Below, one piece after another: positions 18,893 through 28,672 of a stretch of 48,772 nt of DNA. The stretch covers positions 1 to 48,772 of the forward strand of contig CADEDO010000017.1 in assembly GCA_902826115.1 (NCBI GenBank). Reading direction: 5' to 3'. This stretch comes from an uncultured Nitrosomonas sp. GTDB taxonomy: Bacteria; Pseudomonadota; Gammaproteobacteria; Burkholderiales; Nitrosomonadaceae. Numbering within the stretch: position 1 is the stretch's first letter; every line of letters starts with the position of its first letter. Below the pieces are notes generated by a model that saw nothing but the letters and a program-made list of their open reading frames with translations, did no database searches and was not told the origin of the DNA. The translations under genes were made by a program, and so were the position numbers.

Positions 18893-19558
18893 ATGATGAG
18901 TGCAATCCAGCAAACCAATTCAGAAACAGTTTTGTCTGCAACGACTACAGGTATCAGTGCTAAGAAAAATGCTGAAAATCCACAGGATCGTTTTTTGAAA
19001 CTGTTAGTGACTCAGATGAAAAATCAAGATCCTCTCAAACCTCTTGATAATGCGGAAGTTACCAGTCAATTAGCGCAAATCAGCACGGTAACCGGGATAG
19101 ATAAATTAAATAGCACCTTACAATTATTAACTTCTGATGTTGGAGACAGTTTGTCAGTTGAAGCAACAGGAATGATAGGACACAGTGTTTTTGCCCCTGG
19201 AACATCTTTAGTGCTGAAAGGTGAAGGTACTTTAGGGATTGAATTGGCACAACCTGTTGATCAACTGAAAGTAACGATTATGGATAGTTCAGGTATGCCA
19301 ATACGACATATGGAGTTAGGTCCAAAGCCATCTGGCATTAGTGCTATTTCATGGGATGGCAAAGCAGATAATGGAACTACGGCATCCGATGGAAACTATA
19401 CGTTTACTGTTAGTGGCAAGCAGGGTGGGCAAGATATTAAAGTCGATACGCTGGCATTAGGTGTGGTGAAAAGCGTTTCAGCCAGTGAGAAAGGTGCGCT
19501 GCTCGACATGGGAGATTTAGGACTTGTCAATTTATCTGATGTTAAACGGGTATTTTAA
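18893..19558 (+). CDS. flgD: FlgD, hook-cap scaffolding protein
   Basis: This 221-aa protein caps the growing hook and directs FlgE assembly. The N-terminus has QDRFLKLLVTQMKNQDPLKP and SQLAQISTVTGIDKLN, the FlgD hallmark. The C-terminal half has the FlgD Ig-like/tudor domain (AISWDGKADNGTTASDGNYT). Two adjacent ATGs exist; GGAG is 3 nt from the first and 6 nt from the second (18896), so the second may be the real start. Confidence 0.95.
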   Translation: MMSAIQQTNSETVLSATTTGISAKKNAENPQDRFLKLLVTQMKNQDPLKPLDNAEVTSQLAQISTVTGIDKLNSTLQLLTSDVGDSLSVEATGMIGHSVFAPGTSLVLKGEGTLGIELAQPVDQLKVTIMDSSGMPIRHMELGPKPSGISAISWDGKADNGTTASDGNYTFTVSGKQGGQDIKVDTLALGVVKSVSASEKGALLDMGDLGLVNLSDVKRVF

Positions 19559-19571
19559 TTAGGAGATCATT

Positions 19572-20831
19572 ATGAGTTTTCAACAGGGCTTAAGCGGACT
19601 TAACACATCATCAACCAATCTGGATGTGATTGGTAATAACATCGCTAACGTAAATACCGTTGGATTTAAACAATCTCAGGCTCAATTTACCGATGTTTTC
19701 GCCAATTCACTCAGTGGATCAGGGTCGTCTCAAGTGGGTATTGGTGCAAAAGTAGCAACGATTGCACAGACCTTTAGTCAAGGGAACATCACGCAGACCA
19801 ATAATCCATTGGATATTGCCATTAATGGTCAAGGTTTTTTTCGTATGAGTGATGGAGGGGCCATTAGTTATAGCAGAGATGGTCAGTTTCGTGCCGATGG
19901 CAATGGGTTTATTACTAATTCTAGGGGGTTGAATTTAACCGGATATATGGCCGATGCGTCTGGAAATATCATTGCAAGTGGACCAACCAATTTAAAATTA
20001 TCCACCTCCGATCTTGCGCCTAAACCGACTTCTTCCTATGCCGTGGGGGTCAATCTGGATTCACGCCTGGATTTGCCGGCAGTGGCTACTTTTGATGCAA
20101 CCAATCCCCAAAGTTATAACAAAACAACATCAGGTACCGTAGTGGATAGTCTGGGGAATTCACATCAATTTGCTCTCTTTTTTCAGAAAACAGCTGCTAA
20201 TACATGGAATACTTTCGCAACGATTGATGGCAAAGTTGATGCTGCAGGGCTACCTATCGGCGTTACTTTGGGTGGAGCGGCTTCTCAGGCACTGCAATTT
20301 GATAGCACTGGCGCAATAGATCCTGCTGCAACACCATTTACCGTATCAATTGATTTGGCAACCATTAATCCCACGCTAGGAGCCACTTCTCCTCTGGATT
20401 TTACTCTAGATTTAACCTCGTCAACTCAATTTGGATCTGATTTTGGTGTCAATGCTCTGACACAAGATGGTTATGCCCCAGGTCGTTTGGCTGGTTTTAG
20501 CACGACTGCCGACGGGATAATTCAAGGCAATTATACGAATGGTCAAACTAAGACTATTGGGCAAATCGTTCTGGCAAACTTTTTTAACCCACAAGGATTG
20601 GCTCCTGCTGGCGATGGCCGTTGGGAGGAAACTGCTGATTCAGGGCAACCCGTGGTTGGCACTCCAAAATCGGGAACATTGGGAGCGCTTCAGTCCTCCG
20701 CTGTCGAGGATGCTAATGTTGACTTGACACATGAGTTGGTAAAAATGATTACCGCACAACGCATGTATCAGGCAAATGCTAAAACAATTGAGACTCAAGA
20801 TACCGTTTTACAAACATTGGTTAATCTTTAA
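19572..20831 (+). CDS. flgE: FlgE, flagellar hook protein
   Basis: This 419-aa hook subunit has the N-terminal NIANVNTVGFKQSQAQFTDV and C-terminal DLTHELVKMITAQRMYQANA, both conserved in hook proteins, with the DxxxNPLDIAINGQGFFRM segment between. Length is close to that of other proteobacterial FlgE proteins. AGGAG precedes the ATG, 13 bp after flgD. Confidence 0.97.
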   Translation: MSFQQGLSGLNTSSTNLDVIGNNIANVNTVGFKQSQAQFTDVFANSLSGSGSSQVGIGAKVATIAQTFSQGNITQTNNPLDIAINGQGFFRMSDGGAISYSRDGQFRADGNGFITNSRGLNLTGYMADASGNIIASGPTNLKLSTSDLAPKPTSSYAVGVNLDSRLDLPAVATFDATNPQSYNKTTSGTVVDSLGNSHQFALFFQKTAANTWNTFATIDGKVDAAGLPIGVTLGGAASQALQFDSTGAIDPAATPFTVSIDLATINPTLGATSPLDFTLDLTSSTQFGSDFGVNALTQDGYAPGRLAGFSTTADGIIQGNYTNGQTKTIGQIVLANFFNPQGLAPAGDGRWEETADSGQPVVGTPKSGTLGALQSSAVEDANVDLTHELVKMITAQRMYQANAKTIETQDTVLQTLVNL

Positions 20832-20900
20832 TTATTTTTCTTTGATTAATTAATTGTTAAGAAATATTGGTAATTTTATTTCATTGAAATTGAGTAAAAA

Positions 20901-21644
20901 ATGGATCGACTAATCTATACATCGATGACTGGAGCAAATCATACGCTAAGTCAACAAGCAACGGTTTCTCATAACCTTGCAAACGCATCAACAACCGGAT
21001 TTCGTGCTGAGAATAATGCATTCCGTGCAGTGCCAGTATTCGGTGATGGATTACCGACACGTGCATTTGTCGTGGATTCAACCATTAATGCAGATTTTAC
21101 CCCCGGCGAATTGCAAACAACAGGTCGAGATCTGGATGTTGCGATTCGTGGTTCGGGGTGGATCGCCGTACAGCTTGACAATGGTGAGGAAGCCTATACC
21201 CGCAATGGTAGTTTGCAAGTAAGTCCGAATGGGATTTTGCTGACACAGAACGGGCTTAAAGTTAAAGGTGACACCGGCATCATTACGATTCCACCCGAAA
21301 CTCGCATTACGATTGGCACGGATGGAACGATATCTTCTGTGCCTATTAATCCTCAACCGAATACGGTTGCCTTGGTGGGAAGAATCAAGCTGGTTGATCC
21401 ACCAGTCGATAAACTCAAAAAGGGAGAGGATGGTTTATTTCGACTGAAGGATGGAGGAGTAGCACAAGCTGACGCCAAAGTTAAGTTGGTAGATGGAACC
21501 CTGGAAGGGAGCAATGTCAATGTTGTACATGAGATGGTCAGCATGATAGCGCTTGCGCGTCAATTTGATATGCAAATGAAAATGCTGGAGAGTGCGGAGC
21601 GTAATGCACAGCAGGCCAGCGAAATAATGGTTCTAAGAGCCTAA
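20901..21644 (+). CDS. flgF: FlgF, flagellar proximal rod protein
   Basis: This 247-aa rod protein begins [19 protein letters not shown], continues with [20 protein letters not shown] and ends with [20 protein letters not shown], all FlgF features. It is followed by flgG after 31 bp. The ribosome-binding site is weak (TTGAG) compared with its neighbours. It lies in the proximal rod below FlgG. Confidence 0.96.
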   Translation: MDRLIYTSMTGANHTLSQQATVSHNLANASTTGFRAENNAFRAVPVFGDGLPTRAFVVDSTINADFTPGELQTTGRDLDVAIRGSGWIAVQLDNGEEAYTRNGSLQVSPNGILLTQNGLKVKGDTGIITIPPETRITIGTDGTISSVPINPQPNTVALVGRIKLVDPPVDKLKKGEDGLFRLKDGGVAQADAKVKLVDGTLEGSNVNVVHEMVSMIALARQFDMQMKMLESAERNAQQASEIMVLRA

Positions 21645-21675
21645 ATCAGATAATAAATTTAAGGGATTATTAATT

Positions 21676-22458
21676 ATGGTGCGTTCATTATGGATTTCCA
21701 AAACTGGTCTTGATGCTCAGCAAACCAAAATGGATGTTATTTCAAATAATTTGGCAAACGTTAGCACGAATGGATTTAAACGTGCTCGTGCAGTATTTGA
21801 GGATTTGTTGTATCAAACAGTTCGTCAGCCGGGTGCGCAATCTTCACAACAAACTCAGTTACCTTCTGGTTTGCAAATAGGAACAGGCGTGAAACCAGTT
21901 GCAACAGAAAGCATTTTCACTCAAGGAGCTTTGCAACAAACGGATAATCAACGTGACGTTGCCATCAGAGGTGTTGGCTTCTTTCAAGTCCTGCTGCCTG
22001 ATGGCACGACTGCCTACACCCGTGACGGTGCTTTTCAATCGGATATCAATGGTCAATTGGTTACTTCTAGTGGGTATACGGTTCAGCCAGCGATTACGGT
22101 TCCTCCAAATGCTTTGGGGATCACAATTGCAAGAGATGGCACAGTATCGGCAACAGTACCTGGATCGGTTGCCCCTATTCAAGTTGGCAATATCCAGTTG
22201 GCTGGCTTCATTAATCCGGCAGGACTGCAGAAATCGGGAGAGAATCTGTATATGGAAACTGCTTCGAGTGGAACGCCAAATCAGAATGCACCTGGTACCA
22301 ATGGCTTGGGATTGTTGGAACAAAATTTTGTTGAAACATCGAACGTAAACGTAGTGGAAGAATTGGTGAGCATGATTCAAACACAGCGTGCCTATGAGAT
22401 GAATTCAAAATCCATTGAGACTTCAGATCAAATGTTGCAACGCTTAGCGCAATTGTAA
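21676..22458 (+). CDS. flgG: FlgG, flagellar distal rod protein
   Basis: This 260-aa distal rod subunit carries [40 protein letters not shown] and the C-terminal [20 protein letters not shown]. Length equals the usual 260-262 residues. The distal rod passes through the P and L rings encoded just downstream. Confidence 0.97.
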   Translation: MVRSLWISKTGLDAQQTKMDVISNNLANVSTNGFKRARAVFEDLLYQTVRQPGAQSSQQTQLPSGLQIGTGVKPVATESIFTQGALQQTDNQRDVAIRGVGFFQVLLPDGTTAYTRDGAFQSDINGQLVTSSGYTVQPAITVPPNALGITIARDGTVSATVPGSVAPIQVGNIQLAGFINPAGLQKSGENLYMETASSGTPNQNAPGTNGLGLLEQNFVETSNVNVVEELVSMIQTQRAYEMNSKSIETSDQMLQRLAQL

Positions 22459-22484
22459 TAGAGATGGCAATTTGGAGTGATGTG

Positions 22485-23195
22485 ATGATCAATATCAACC
22501 TGATAAAACAAAAGCGGTTATATGTTTCTTTGATACTTATTTCGTTGGTATCAGGTTGTGCCATGACGCCTTCAACAACTACTTATCAACCAAATGTATT
22601 TCGGCCACACCAACAGAGTGCGGCGACTGTGCAGCCCAATGGAGCGATATTTCAGAATATTAATAGCACAATCAGTGGGGTACGTTATACCCCATTATTT
22701 GAAGACCGGCGGGCGCGTAGCATTGGCGACACAATCATTGTCACTTTGAATGAAGTAACCAACGCCAGCAAGAGTTCTGGAAGTAATGTAGATCGCTCTG
22801 GAGAGCTTGGTTTTTCGGTGCCTAGCCTGTTAGGTGTTCCTTTAAGTCTTTTGCAAAAGCATGCAACCGCTGAAGCTAAATCCGAGAATAAGTTTGAGGG
22901 AAGTGGTGAGAGCTCAAGCAAAAATAATTTTAAAGGAACGATTACGGTGACTGTTATAGAAGCATTGCCTAATGGAAATCTCGTTGTCAGTGGAGAGAAA
23001 CAAATCGGCATTAATCAGGGACAGGAGTTCATTCGTCTTTCAGGGATTGTGAACCCTATTCATATCATAGGAAATACTATTTCCTCGATACAAGTTGCCG
23101 ATGCGCGCATTGAATATCGAGCTAATGGATATTTGGATGAAGCGCAAACCATGGGTTGGTTGTCGCGTTTCTTCCTTACATTTTCACCCTTTTAA
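22485..23195 (+). CDS. flgH: FlgH, flagellar L-ring lipoprotein
   Basis: This 236-aa outer-membrane lipoprotein forms the L ring. The signal peptide ends in the lipobox LVSGC. Further features are [54 protein letters not shown] and a C-terminal [15 protein letters not shown] 22485 has GGAG 7 nt upstream and gives a standard lipoprotein leader; the ATG at 22464 would add seven residues. Confidence 0.95.
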   Translation: MININLIKQKRLYVSLILISLVSGCAMTPSTTTYQPNVFRPHQQSAATVQPNGAIFQNINSTISGVRYTPLFEDRRARSIGDTIIVTLNEVTNASKSSGSNVDRSGELGFSVPSLLGVPLSLLQKHATAEAKSENKFEGSGESSSKNNFKGTITVTVIEALPNGNLVVSGEKQIGINQGQEFIRLSGIVNPIHIIGNTISSIQVADARIEYRANGYLDEAQTMGWLSRFFLTFSPF

Positions 23196-23241
23196 AGCAG
23201 TATAAACATGCAAGAGTTAATTGTTTATTAATGTGAAGATT

Positions 23242-24351
23242 ATGAATATAAAAAATATTTATGCTTGCTTCCTGATCGCCATCATTTTTCTTCTGCCAGG
23301 AGTCAGCGCAGCTGAGCGAATCAGGGATTTGGCATCCATACAGGGTGTGCGTAATAACCAATTGATCGGATATGGATTGGTAGTGGGCCTGGATGGCAGT
23401 GGTGATATGACTACGCAAACACCCTTTACGGTACAAAGTATCATCAGTATGTTAGGTCAATTAGGCATCAACTTGCCACCTGGTACCAACTTGCAATTAC
23501 GCAATGTGGCAGCTGTGATGGTGACCGCTACATTGCCGGCATTTGCTAAACCGGGTCAGCAGATTGATGTCACGGTGTCCTCAATGGGTAATGCCAAAAG
23601 TCTGCGCGGGGGTACTTTATTGATGACCCCGCTTAAAGGTGTTGATAATCAGGTTTATGCGGTGGCTCAGGGGAGTTTGCTCGTAGGTGGTATCGGAGCA
23701 GCCGCTGGGGGTAGCAGTGTGCAAGTTAATCATCTGAGTGTTGGACGTATCGCGGGTGGGGGAATTGTAGAGCGCGAGATCGCGACGACAGTCGGGCAAG
23801 GGGAATTTATTAATCTTGAACTCAATGCGTCTGATTTCACGACAGTTGATCGTATTGTGGAAGCCATCAATCGTATTTATCCCCTCGCTGCTGTCGCTGT
23901 GGATGGACGGATGATACAAGTTAAGGCGCCTACAGATAATACGCAACGCATCCGGTTTCTCTCGCAGATTGAGAGTATGGATATTACGCCTGCCAAAGCT
24001 CCAGCGAAGGTCATCGTTAATTCCCGTACAGGTTCTGTGGCGATGAATCAATCAGTGACGCTTGAGACCAGTGCGATTGCGCATGGTAATTTGTCAATAA
24101 TCATCAATACTGAACCGGTCATTAGCCAGCCAGGCCCATTCGCACAAAGAGGGGAAACAGTGGTTGTTCCTCGCTCCCAAGTTGAAATACGCACTGAAGA
24201 AGGTAATTTGATGCTTTTACCTAACGGCGCAGATCTTGCCGAAGTTGTCAAAGCATTGACTGCAATCGGTGCAACAACACAGGATCTGTTATCGATATTA
24301 CAAGCTTTGAAAGCGGCAGGTTCACTTCGTGCAGAATTAGAAATTATTTAA
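23242..24351 (+). CDS. flgI: FlgI, flagellar P-ring protein
   Basis: This 369-aa periplasmic P-ring subunit has a signal peptide (CFLIAIIFLLPGVSAA), then ERIRDLASIQGVRNNQLIGY, GLVVGLDGSGD, LRGGTLLMTPLKGVD and the C-terminal EVVKALTAIGATTQDLLSIL. ATG 23242 gives the compact signal peptide; a TTG at 23221 would add seven residues. FlgA is its chaperone. Confidence 0.96.
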   Translation: MNIKNIYACFLIAIIFLLPGVSAAERIRDLASIQGVRNNQLIGYGLVVGLDGSGDMTTQTPFTVQSIISMLGQLGINLPPGTNLQLRNVAAVMVTATLPAFAKPGQQIDVTVSSMGNAKSLRGGTLLMTPLKGVDNQVYAVAQGSLLVGGIGAAAGGSSVQVNHLSVGRIAGGGIVEREIATTVGQGEFINLELNASDFTTVDRIVEAINRIYPLAAVAVDGRMIQVKAPTDNTQRIRFLSQIESMDITPAKAPAKVIVNSRTGSVAMNQSVTLETSAIAHGNLSIIINTEPVISQPGPFAQRGETVVVPRSQVEIRTEEGNLMLLPNGADLAEVVKALTAIGATTQDLLSILQALKAAGSLRAELEII

Positions 24352-24370
24352 TTATCTGATTATATTAATT

Positions 24371-25381
24371 ATGGTTATATCTCCTGATATCTCAAGCAAG
24401 CTCGCGATTGATGCTAAAAGCATAGATGATCTGCATTTAATGTCGAAGCAAAATCCGGATGAGGCACTGCAAAAAGTAGCGCAACAATTTGAAGCGCTGT
24501 TCATGAATATGCTACTTAAAAGCATGCGTGAGGCTACGCCTAAGGATGGATTATTCGATAGCCAGCAAACGCAATTTTTCACTCAGATGTATGATCAGCA
24601 ACTGGCTCAGCACATCTCGACCAAAGGAATTGGTGTCGCTGACATGATGGTACAGCAACTAGCTCGAACCAATCATTCGCCGGATTCCAAAACCTCTATT
24701 AGTCAGACAGATGCCATTCTTTCAACGATACAGTCAGTAAATAACTCATCGCTGATTACCGATGGACATCCGAATGATAAGTCAAAACAGTTGTGGCTGA
24801 ATACTCAGACCTCCTCCAATGCTACTGTGCCAAGCAATAAATTTATTTCACCAGTTGATGAATTAATAGCCAACGCTCAGATTGGTAATACTCAATCAAA
24901 TAGATCGCTGAATCATTCGACAGATTTTATAGATAAGCTCTTGCCACATGCAAAAACTGCATCTCTATCAACAGGTATTCCTCCACATTTTATGCTTGCT
25001 CAGGCTGCACTGGAGAGTGGTTGGGGTAAGCATGAAATTCGTCACGCAGATAATAGGCCAAGCTACAACTTATTCGGCATCAAAGCAGGAGCTAATTGGA
25101 AAGGAGATGTGATTGAGACAGTCACTACTGAATACGTTAATGGCGTGCCGCAGAAAATGGTAGAGAAATTCAGAGCTTATAATTCATATGCTGAAGGATT
25201 TAACGATTATGCCAAGTTGCTATTGGATAATCCACGCTATGCAAAAGTACTGAAATCCAATGATGCTGCGACATTTGCAAATGGTCTTCAGCGTGCGGGA
25301 TATGCTACTGATCCATTGTATGCGGATAAGATTATTCGAATACTCAACAGCGACAAATTGCAAAATCGGGAATTAATTTAA
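24371..25381 (+). CDS. flgJ: FlgJ, rod-cap protein with glucosaminidase domain
   Basis: This 336-aa two-domain protein has an N-terminal rod-scaffolding domain (residues ~20-100: VAQQFEALFMNMLLKSMREA, MYDQQLAQHIS). A variable linker follows, then a C-terminal peptidoglycan hydrolase domain (~185-330) with MLAQAALESGWGKHEIR containing the catalytic Glu, NLFGIKAGANWKG and RAYNSYAEGFNDYAKLL. It opens a hole in the cell wall for the rod. The fused form is typical of beta- and gammaproteobacteria. It is the last gene before the probable FliA promoter of flgKL. Confidence 0.96.
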   Translation: MVISPDISSKLAIDAKSIDDLHLMSKQNPDEALQKVAQQFEALFMNMLLKSMREATPKDGLFDSQQTQFFTQMYDQQLAQHISTKGIGVADMMVQQLARTNHSPDSKTSISQTDAILSTIQSVNNSSLITDGHPNDKSKQLWLNTQTSSNATVPSNKFISPVDELIANAQIGNTQSNRSLNHSTDFIDKLLPHAKTASLSTGIPPHFMLAQAALESGWGKHEIRHADNRPSYNLFGIKAGANWKGDVIETVTTEYVNGVPQKMVEKFRAYNSYAEGFNDYAKLLLDNPRYAKVLKSNDAATFANGLQRAGYATDPLYADKIIRILNSDKLQNRELI

Positions 25382-25392
25382 TTCAAAAATTT

Positions 25393-25419
25393 TTAATTCT
25401 TTGATCGATTTGCCGATGT
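25393..25419 (+). promoter_or_regulatory. FliA (sigma-28)-like promoter before flgK
   Basis: TTAA (25393-25396), 15 bp, then GCCGATGT (25412-25419) fits the flagellar sigma-28 consensus TAAA-N15-GCCGATAA with three mismatches. It lies in the 78-bp flgJ-flgK spacer, about 40 bp before the flgK ATG. This fits the usual late-class timing of the hook-filament junction genes. Confidence 0.6.
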
Positions 25420-25459
25420 TACTTGTAAGTTCTTAAACATTGATAATTAGGCTAAAATT

Positions 25460-27373
25460 ATGGGAAATAGTATTCTTGACATTGGAGTTTCTGGCTTATT
25501 AGCTGCGCAGAATCAGCTGCAAATAACGAGTCATAATATCAGCAATATCGATACACCTGGTTTTAATCGTCAGCGAGTGATCCAGAGTACAAATACTCCA
25601 CAAACAATAGCAGCCGGATATGTAGGACGCGGTGTTCACTCAGCGTCAGTGCAGCGAATTTATAGTCAATTCCTTGTTAGTCAATCATTGCAAGTACAAA
25701 CACAAAGCCAATCATTGGATACTAACTATGCGCAGATAAAGCAATTAGATAATATGTTTGCTGAAGCTACTTCCGGGCTTTCTCCAGCGCTGCAGAATTT
25801 CTTCAGCGCAATACAAGATGTAGCAACAAATCCATCGGTCGTTTCATCACGTCAGGCTATGTTGAGTAATGCAGAAGCATTAGTGTCTCGTTTTCAGAGC
25901 ATGGATGAGCGCATGTCTCAGATGAGAGAAGGCGTGAATACACAAATTACTAGTAGTGTTGTCGAGATAAATTCTTTCGCTAATGAAATAGCACAAATCA
26001 ATCAACAAATCATTCTAGCTGAGGGCGTTTCTGGCGGAGAACCTCCTAATGATTTGCTGGATCAAAGGGATGATCTTATTAATCAATTAAGTAAGTTGAT
26101 TAATACCGATACGGTCAAGCAAAGTGATGGATCTGTTAATGTTTATGTTGGAAATGGGCATGCGATAGTTGTTGGATCCCAGAAGCTATCATTAGAAACT
26201 ATTGTTTCTCCTGATAATCCAGATAATTTGACGCTAGGCCTCGTGAGTGCAAATCAAACAATTCAGTTGCCAGAAGATCAAATTACAGGTGGTGCGTTGG
26301 GTGGTATTTTAGCTTTCCGGCGCGATTCGCTCGATGGTGCGCAAAACGCATTAGGCCGAGTCGCTATGACATTAGCGCAAACTTTCAATGAACAACATCA
26401 ACTAGGGGTAGATCTTAATGGAGATATGGGGAAAGAACTTTTCACGGTGTCTTCACCTAAAATTATTTCTGCTTCGACCAATAATGCGGCATCAAATATT
26501 ACGGCAAGCATAAGTGACTTTGGTGCTTTAACAACAAGTGATTATCAATTTTCCTATGATGGCACTAACTACACGCTTACAAATTTATCTGACAATAGTT
26601 CCGTCAGCACAGCAGTGATTCCATCTGGAGCTACGCCTCTAACTTTAGATGGATTATCAGTTACGGGAGCGGCTATTCTTCCGAATGAAAGGTTCTTAAT
26701 TCAACCAACAGTGAATGGTGCGAAGGGTATAGCAGTTAATATTACTGATACGACCGAAATTGCAGCAGCAGGTCCCAACCGAACTAGTGCAGCATCAACA
26801 AACAAAGGTACAGGGACTATCAGTGCTGGAACGGTCAATTCATTGCCGCTGGATCCAAATCTACAGCAGCCGTTGACCATTACTTTTCATGCACCTTATG
26901 ACGGGCAGTATGATGTGACAGGCACCGGTACTGGATTACCAGCAACGAATCAGGCCTACACAGCGGGCGCTGATATTAGTTTCAATGGGTATGCATTTCA
27001 AATAAGTGGTCAGCCTGCTGCGGGAGATGTTTTTACAATTGAACCCAATAGTAATGGATCTTCTGATAATCGTAATGCTTTGTTGTTAGGTGCTTTGCAA
27101 ACTAAAAGTACCATGGAGAACGGTACCGCAACCTACCAAGCAACCTACGCGCAACTGGTGAGTCAGATTGGTAATAAAACGCGCGAATTGGATGTTACCA
27201 GTAAGGCTCAAGCTAATTTACTAGCTCAAACTGAGAAATCAATTCAATCATTATCGGGTGTTAATCTGGATGAGGAGGCCGCTAATTTGATGCGCTTCCA
27301 ACAAGCTTTCCAGGCATCCAGTAAGGTGATTGAAATCAGTAATACACTGTTTGATTCACTTCTTAGAATTTAG
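25460..27373 (+). CDS. flgK: FlgK, hook-filament junction protein 1
   Basis: This 637-aa HAP1 begins with the rod-like motif SHNISNIDTPGFNRQRVIQS and ends NLMRFQQAFQASSKVIEISN, the conserved FlgK termini. It is about 90 residues longer than the enterobacterial protein. The extra length is in the centre, where two beta-rich segments (nt ~26500-26730 and ~26850-27055) resemble each other and a segment in FlgL (GxxFTIEP / RFLIQP endings). It connects hook to filament together with FlgL. Confidence 0.96.
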   Translation: MGNSILDIGVSGLLAAQNQLQITSHNISNIDTPGFNRQRVIQSTNTPQTIAAGYVGRGVHSASVQRIYSQFLVSQSLQVQTQSQSLDTNYAQIKQLDNMFAEATSGLSPALQNFFSAIQDVATNPSVVSSRQAMLSNAEALVSRFQSMDERMSQMREGVNTQITSSVVEINSFANEIAQINQQIILAEGVSGGEPPNDLLDQRDDLINQLSKLINTDTVKQSDGSVNVYVGNGHAIVVGSQKLSLETIVSPDNPDNLTLGLVSANQTIQLPEDQITGGALGGILAFRRDSLDGAQNALGRVAMTLAQTFNEQHQLGVDLNGDMGKELFTVSSPKIISASTNNAASNITASISDFGALTTSDYQFSYDGTNYTLTNLSDNSSVSTAVIPSGATPLTLDGLSVTGAAILPNERFLIQPTVNGAKGIAVNITDTTEIAAAGPNRTSAASTNKGTGTISAGTVNSLPLDPNLQQPLTITFHAPYDGQYDVTGTGTGLPATNQAYTAGADISFNGYAFQISGQPAAGDVFTIEPNSNGSSDNRNALLLGALQTKSTMENGTATYQATYAQLVSQIGNKTRELDVTSKAQANLLAQTEKSIQSLSGVNLDEEAANLMRFQQAFQASSKVIEISNTLFDSLLRI

Positions 27374-27408
27374 AATTGATTAAGAATATATAGATCAGGA
27401 GTAAAATT

Positions 27409-28617
27409 ATGCGTATCAGTACAAATACAATTTATGAAACCGGCACCAATTTAATGCTTCAGCAACAAGATACGTTAATCAAGACACAACAACAACTTTC
27501 TACCGGTAGGCGCATCTTAACACCGTCAGATGATCCGATTGCTTCTGCGCAGGTACTCAATATTACTCAGTCGGCATCAATTAATAAACAATATTCAGTT
27601 AACCGTGATAGTGCAAGTTCTTCGCTTGGATTGGAAGATAATGTATTAAAGCAAGTGACATCATTACTTCAAGATGTACATGAATCCGCGGTCTACGCGG
27701 GTAATGCGTCACTCTCAGATGCTGATAAAAAGGCGCTTGCAATGGAGCTGCGTGGTCGATTGGAATCACTGGTTGGGTTGGCTAATGCGACTGATGAGAA
27801 GGGGCAATTTCTATTTTCAGGTTATCAAACAAATACCAAGCCTTTTGTTTTGACAGGGCTGGATGTGCAGTATATGGGAGACCAGGGTCAAAGACTCATT
27901 CAAGTAGGACCTACTCGTCAACTTGCTGTGAGTGATTCAGGTACGGATGTCTTTGATCGGATTAAGAATGGCAATGGCGTTTTCACAACAGCAGCAGACT
28001 CATCGAATACGGGCACTGGCGTGATTAATGTCGGTTCAGTGATCACTCCGGCTAGTCTGACTGGAGATAATTATGAGATAAATTTTACGGTTGCAGCTGG
28101 CGTGACGACTTACGATATTGTTGATACAACGACGGGATCGCCAGTTTCATCAGCTAATGCATATACAAGTAACACTACGATCAGTTTTGATGGAATGCAA
28201 TTGAATATTAAAGGTGATCCTGCTAATGGAGATAAATTCACGGTTTCTCCAAGTAATAATCAAAGCATCTTTGAGACAGTAGGTAATTTGATTGAGGCTT
28301 TAGAGACGCCTCCTAGTGGATCATCTGCAGCTACTCAACTGGAAAATAGCTTAAATTCGGCATTAAAGAATATTAACAATAGTTTAGAACATGTGCTTGC
28401 ACAGCGGTCAACTATTGGTTCTCGGCTTCAAGAGATCGACACATTGGAAAGTGTTGGTGGTGATCAGGATATTCAATTTGAAGATATGCTTGGACAGCTA
28501 CAGCATGTTGATTTTGCGAAAGCAATATCAGATTTGCAACGGCAACAATTATATCTCCAGGCTGCACAGCAGTCATATATTAGGGTTTCAGGTTTATCCT
28601 TATTCAATTATCTTTAA
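27409..28617 (+). CDS. flgL: FlgL, hook-filament junction protein 3
   Basis: This 402-aa flagellin-like protein begins MRISTNTIYETGTNLMLQQQ, continues QQQLSTGRRILTPSDDPIAS and ends with the C-terminal helix DLQRQQLYLQAAQQSYIRVS. It is longer than the ~317-residue enterobacterial FlgL because of a central beta-rich insert at nt ~28050-28255 (ISFDGMQLNIKGDPANGDKF) shared with FlgK. A GGAG site precedes the ATG. It ends the flagellar block; flagellin genes are not in the window. Confidence 0.95.
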   Translation: MRISTNTIYETGTNLMLQQQDTLIKTQQQLSTGRRILTPSDDPIASAQVLNITQSASINKQYSVNRDSASSSLGLEDNVLKQVTSLLQDVHESAVYAGNASLSDADKKALAMELRGRLESLVGLANATDEKGQFLFSGYQTNTKPFVLTGLDVQYMGDQGQRLIQVGPTRQLAVSDSGTDVFDRIKNGNGVFTTAADSSNTGTGVINVGSVITPASLTGDNYEINFTVAAGVTTYDIVDTTTGSPVSSANAYTSNTTISFDGMQLNIKGDPANGDKFTVSPSNNQSIFETVGNLIEALETPPSGSSAATQLENSLNSALKNINNSLEHVLAQRSTIGSRLQEIDTLESVGGDQDIQFEDMLGQLQHVDFAKAISDLQRQQLYLQAAQQSYIRVSGLSLFNYL

Positions 28618-28672
28618 TCGTTAAGACGGTTATCTGAACATGGCAAATCTTTTTGACTTGTTTCTTTGACCG

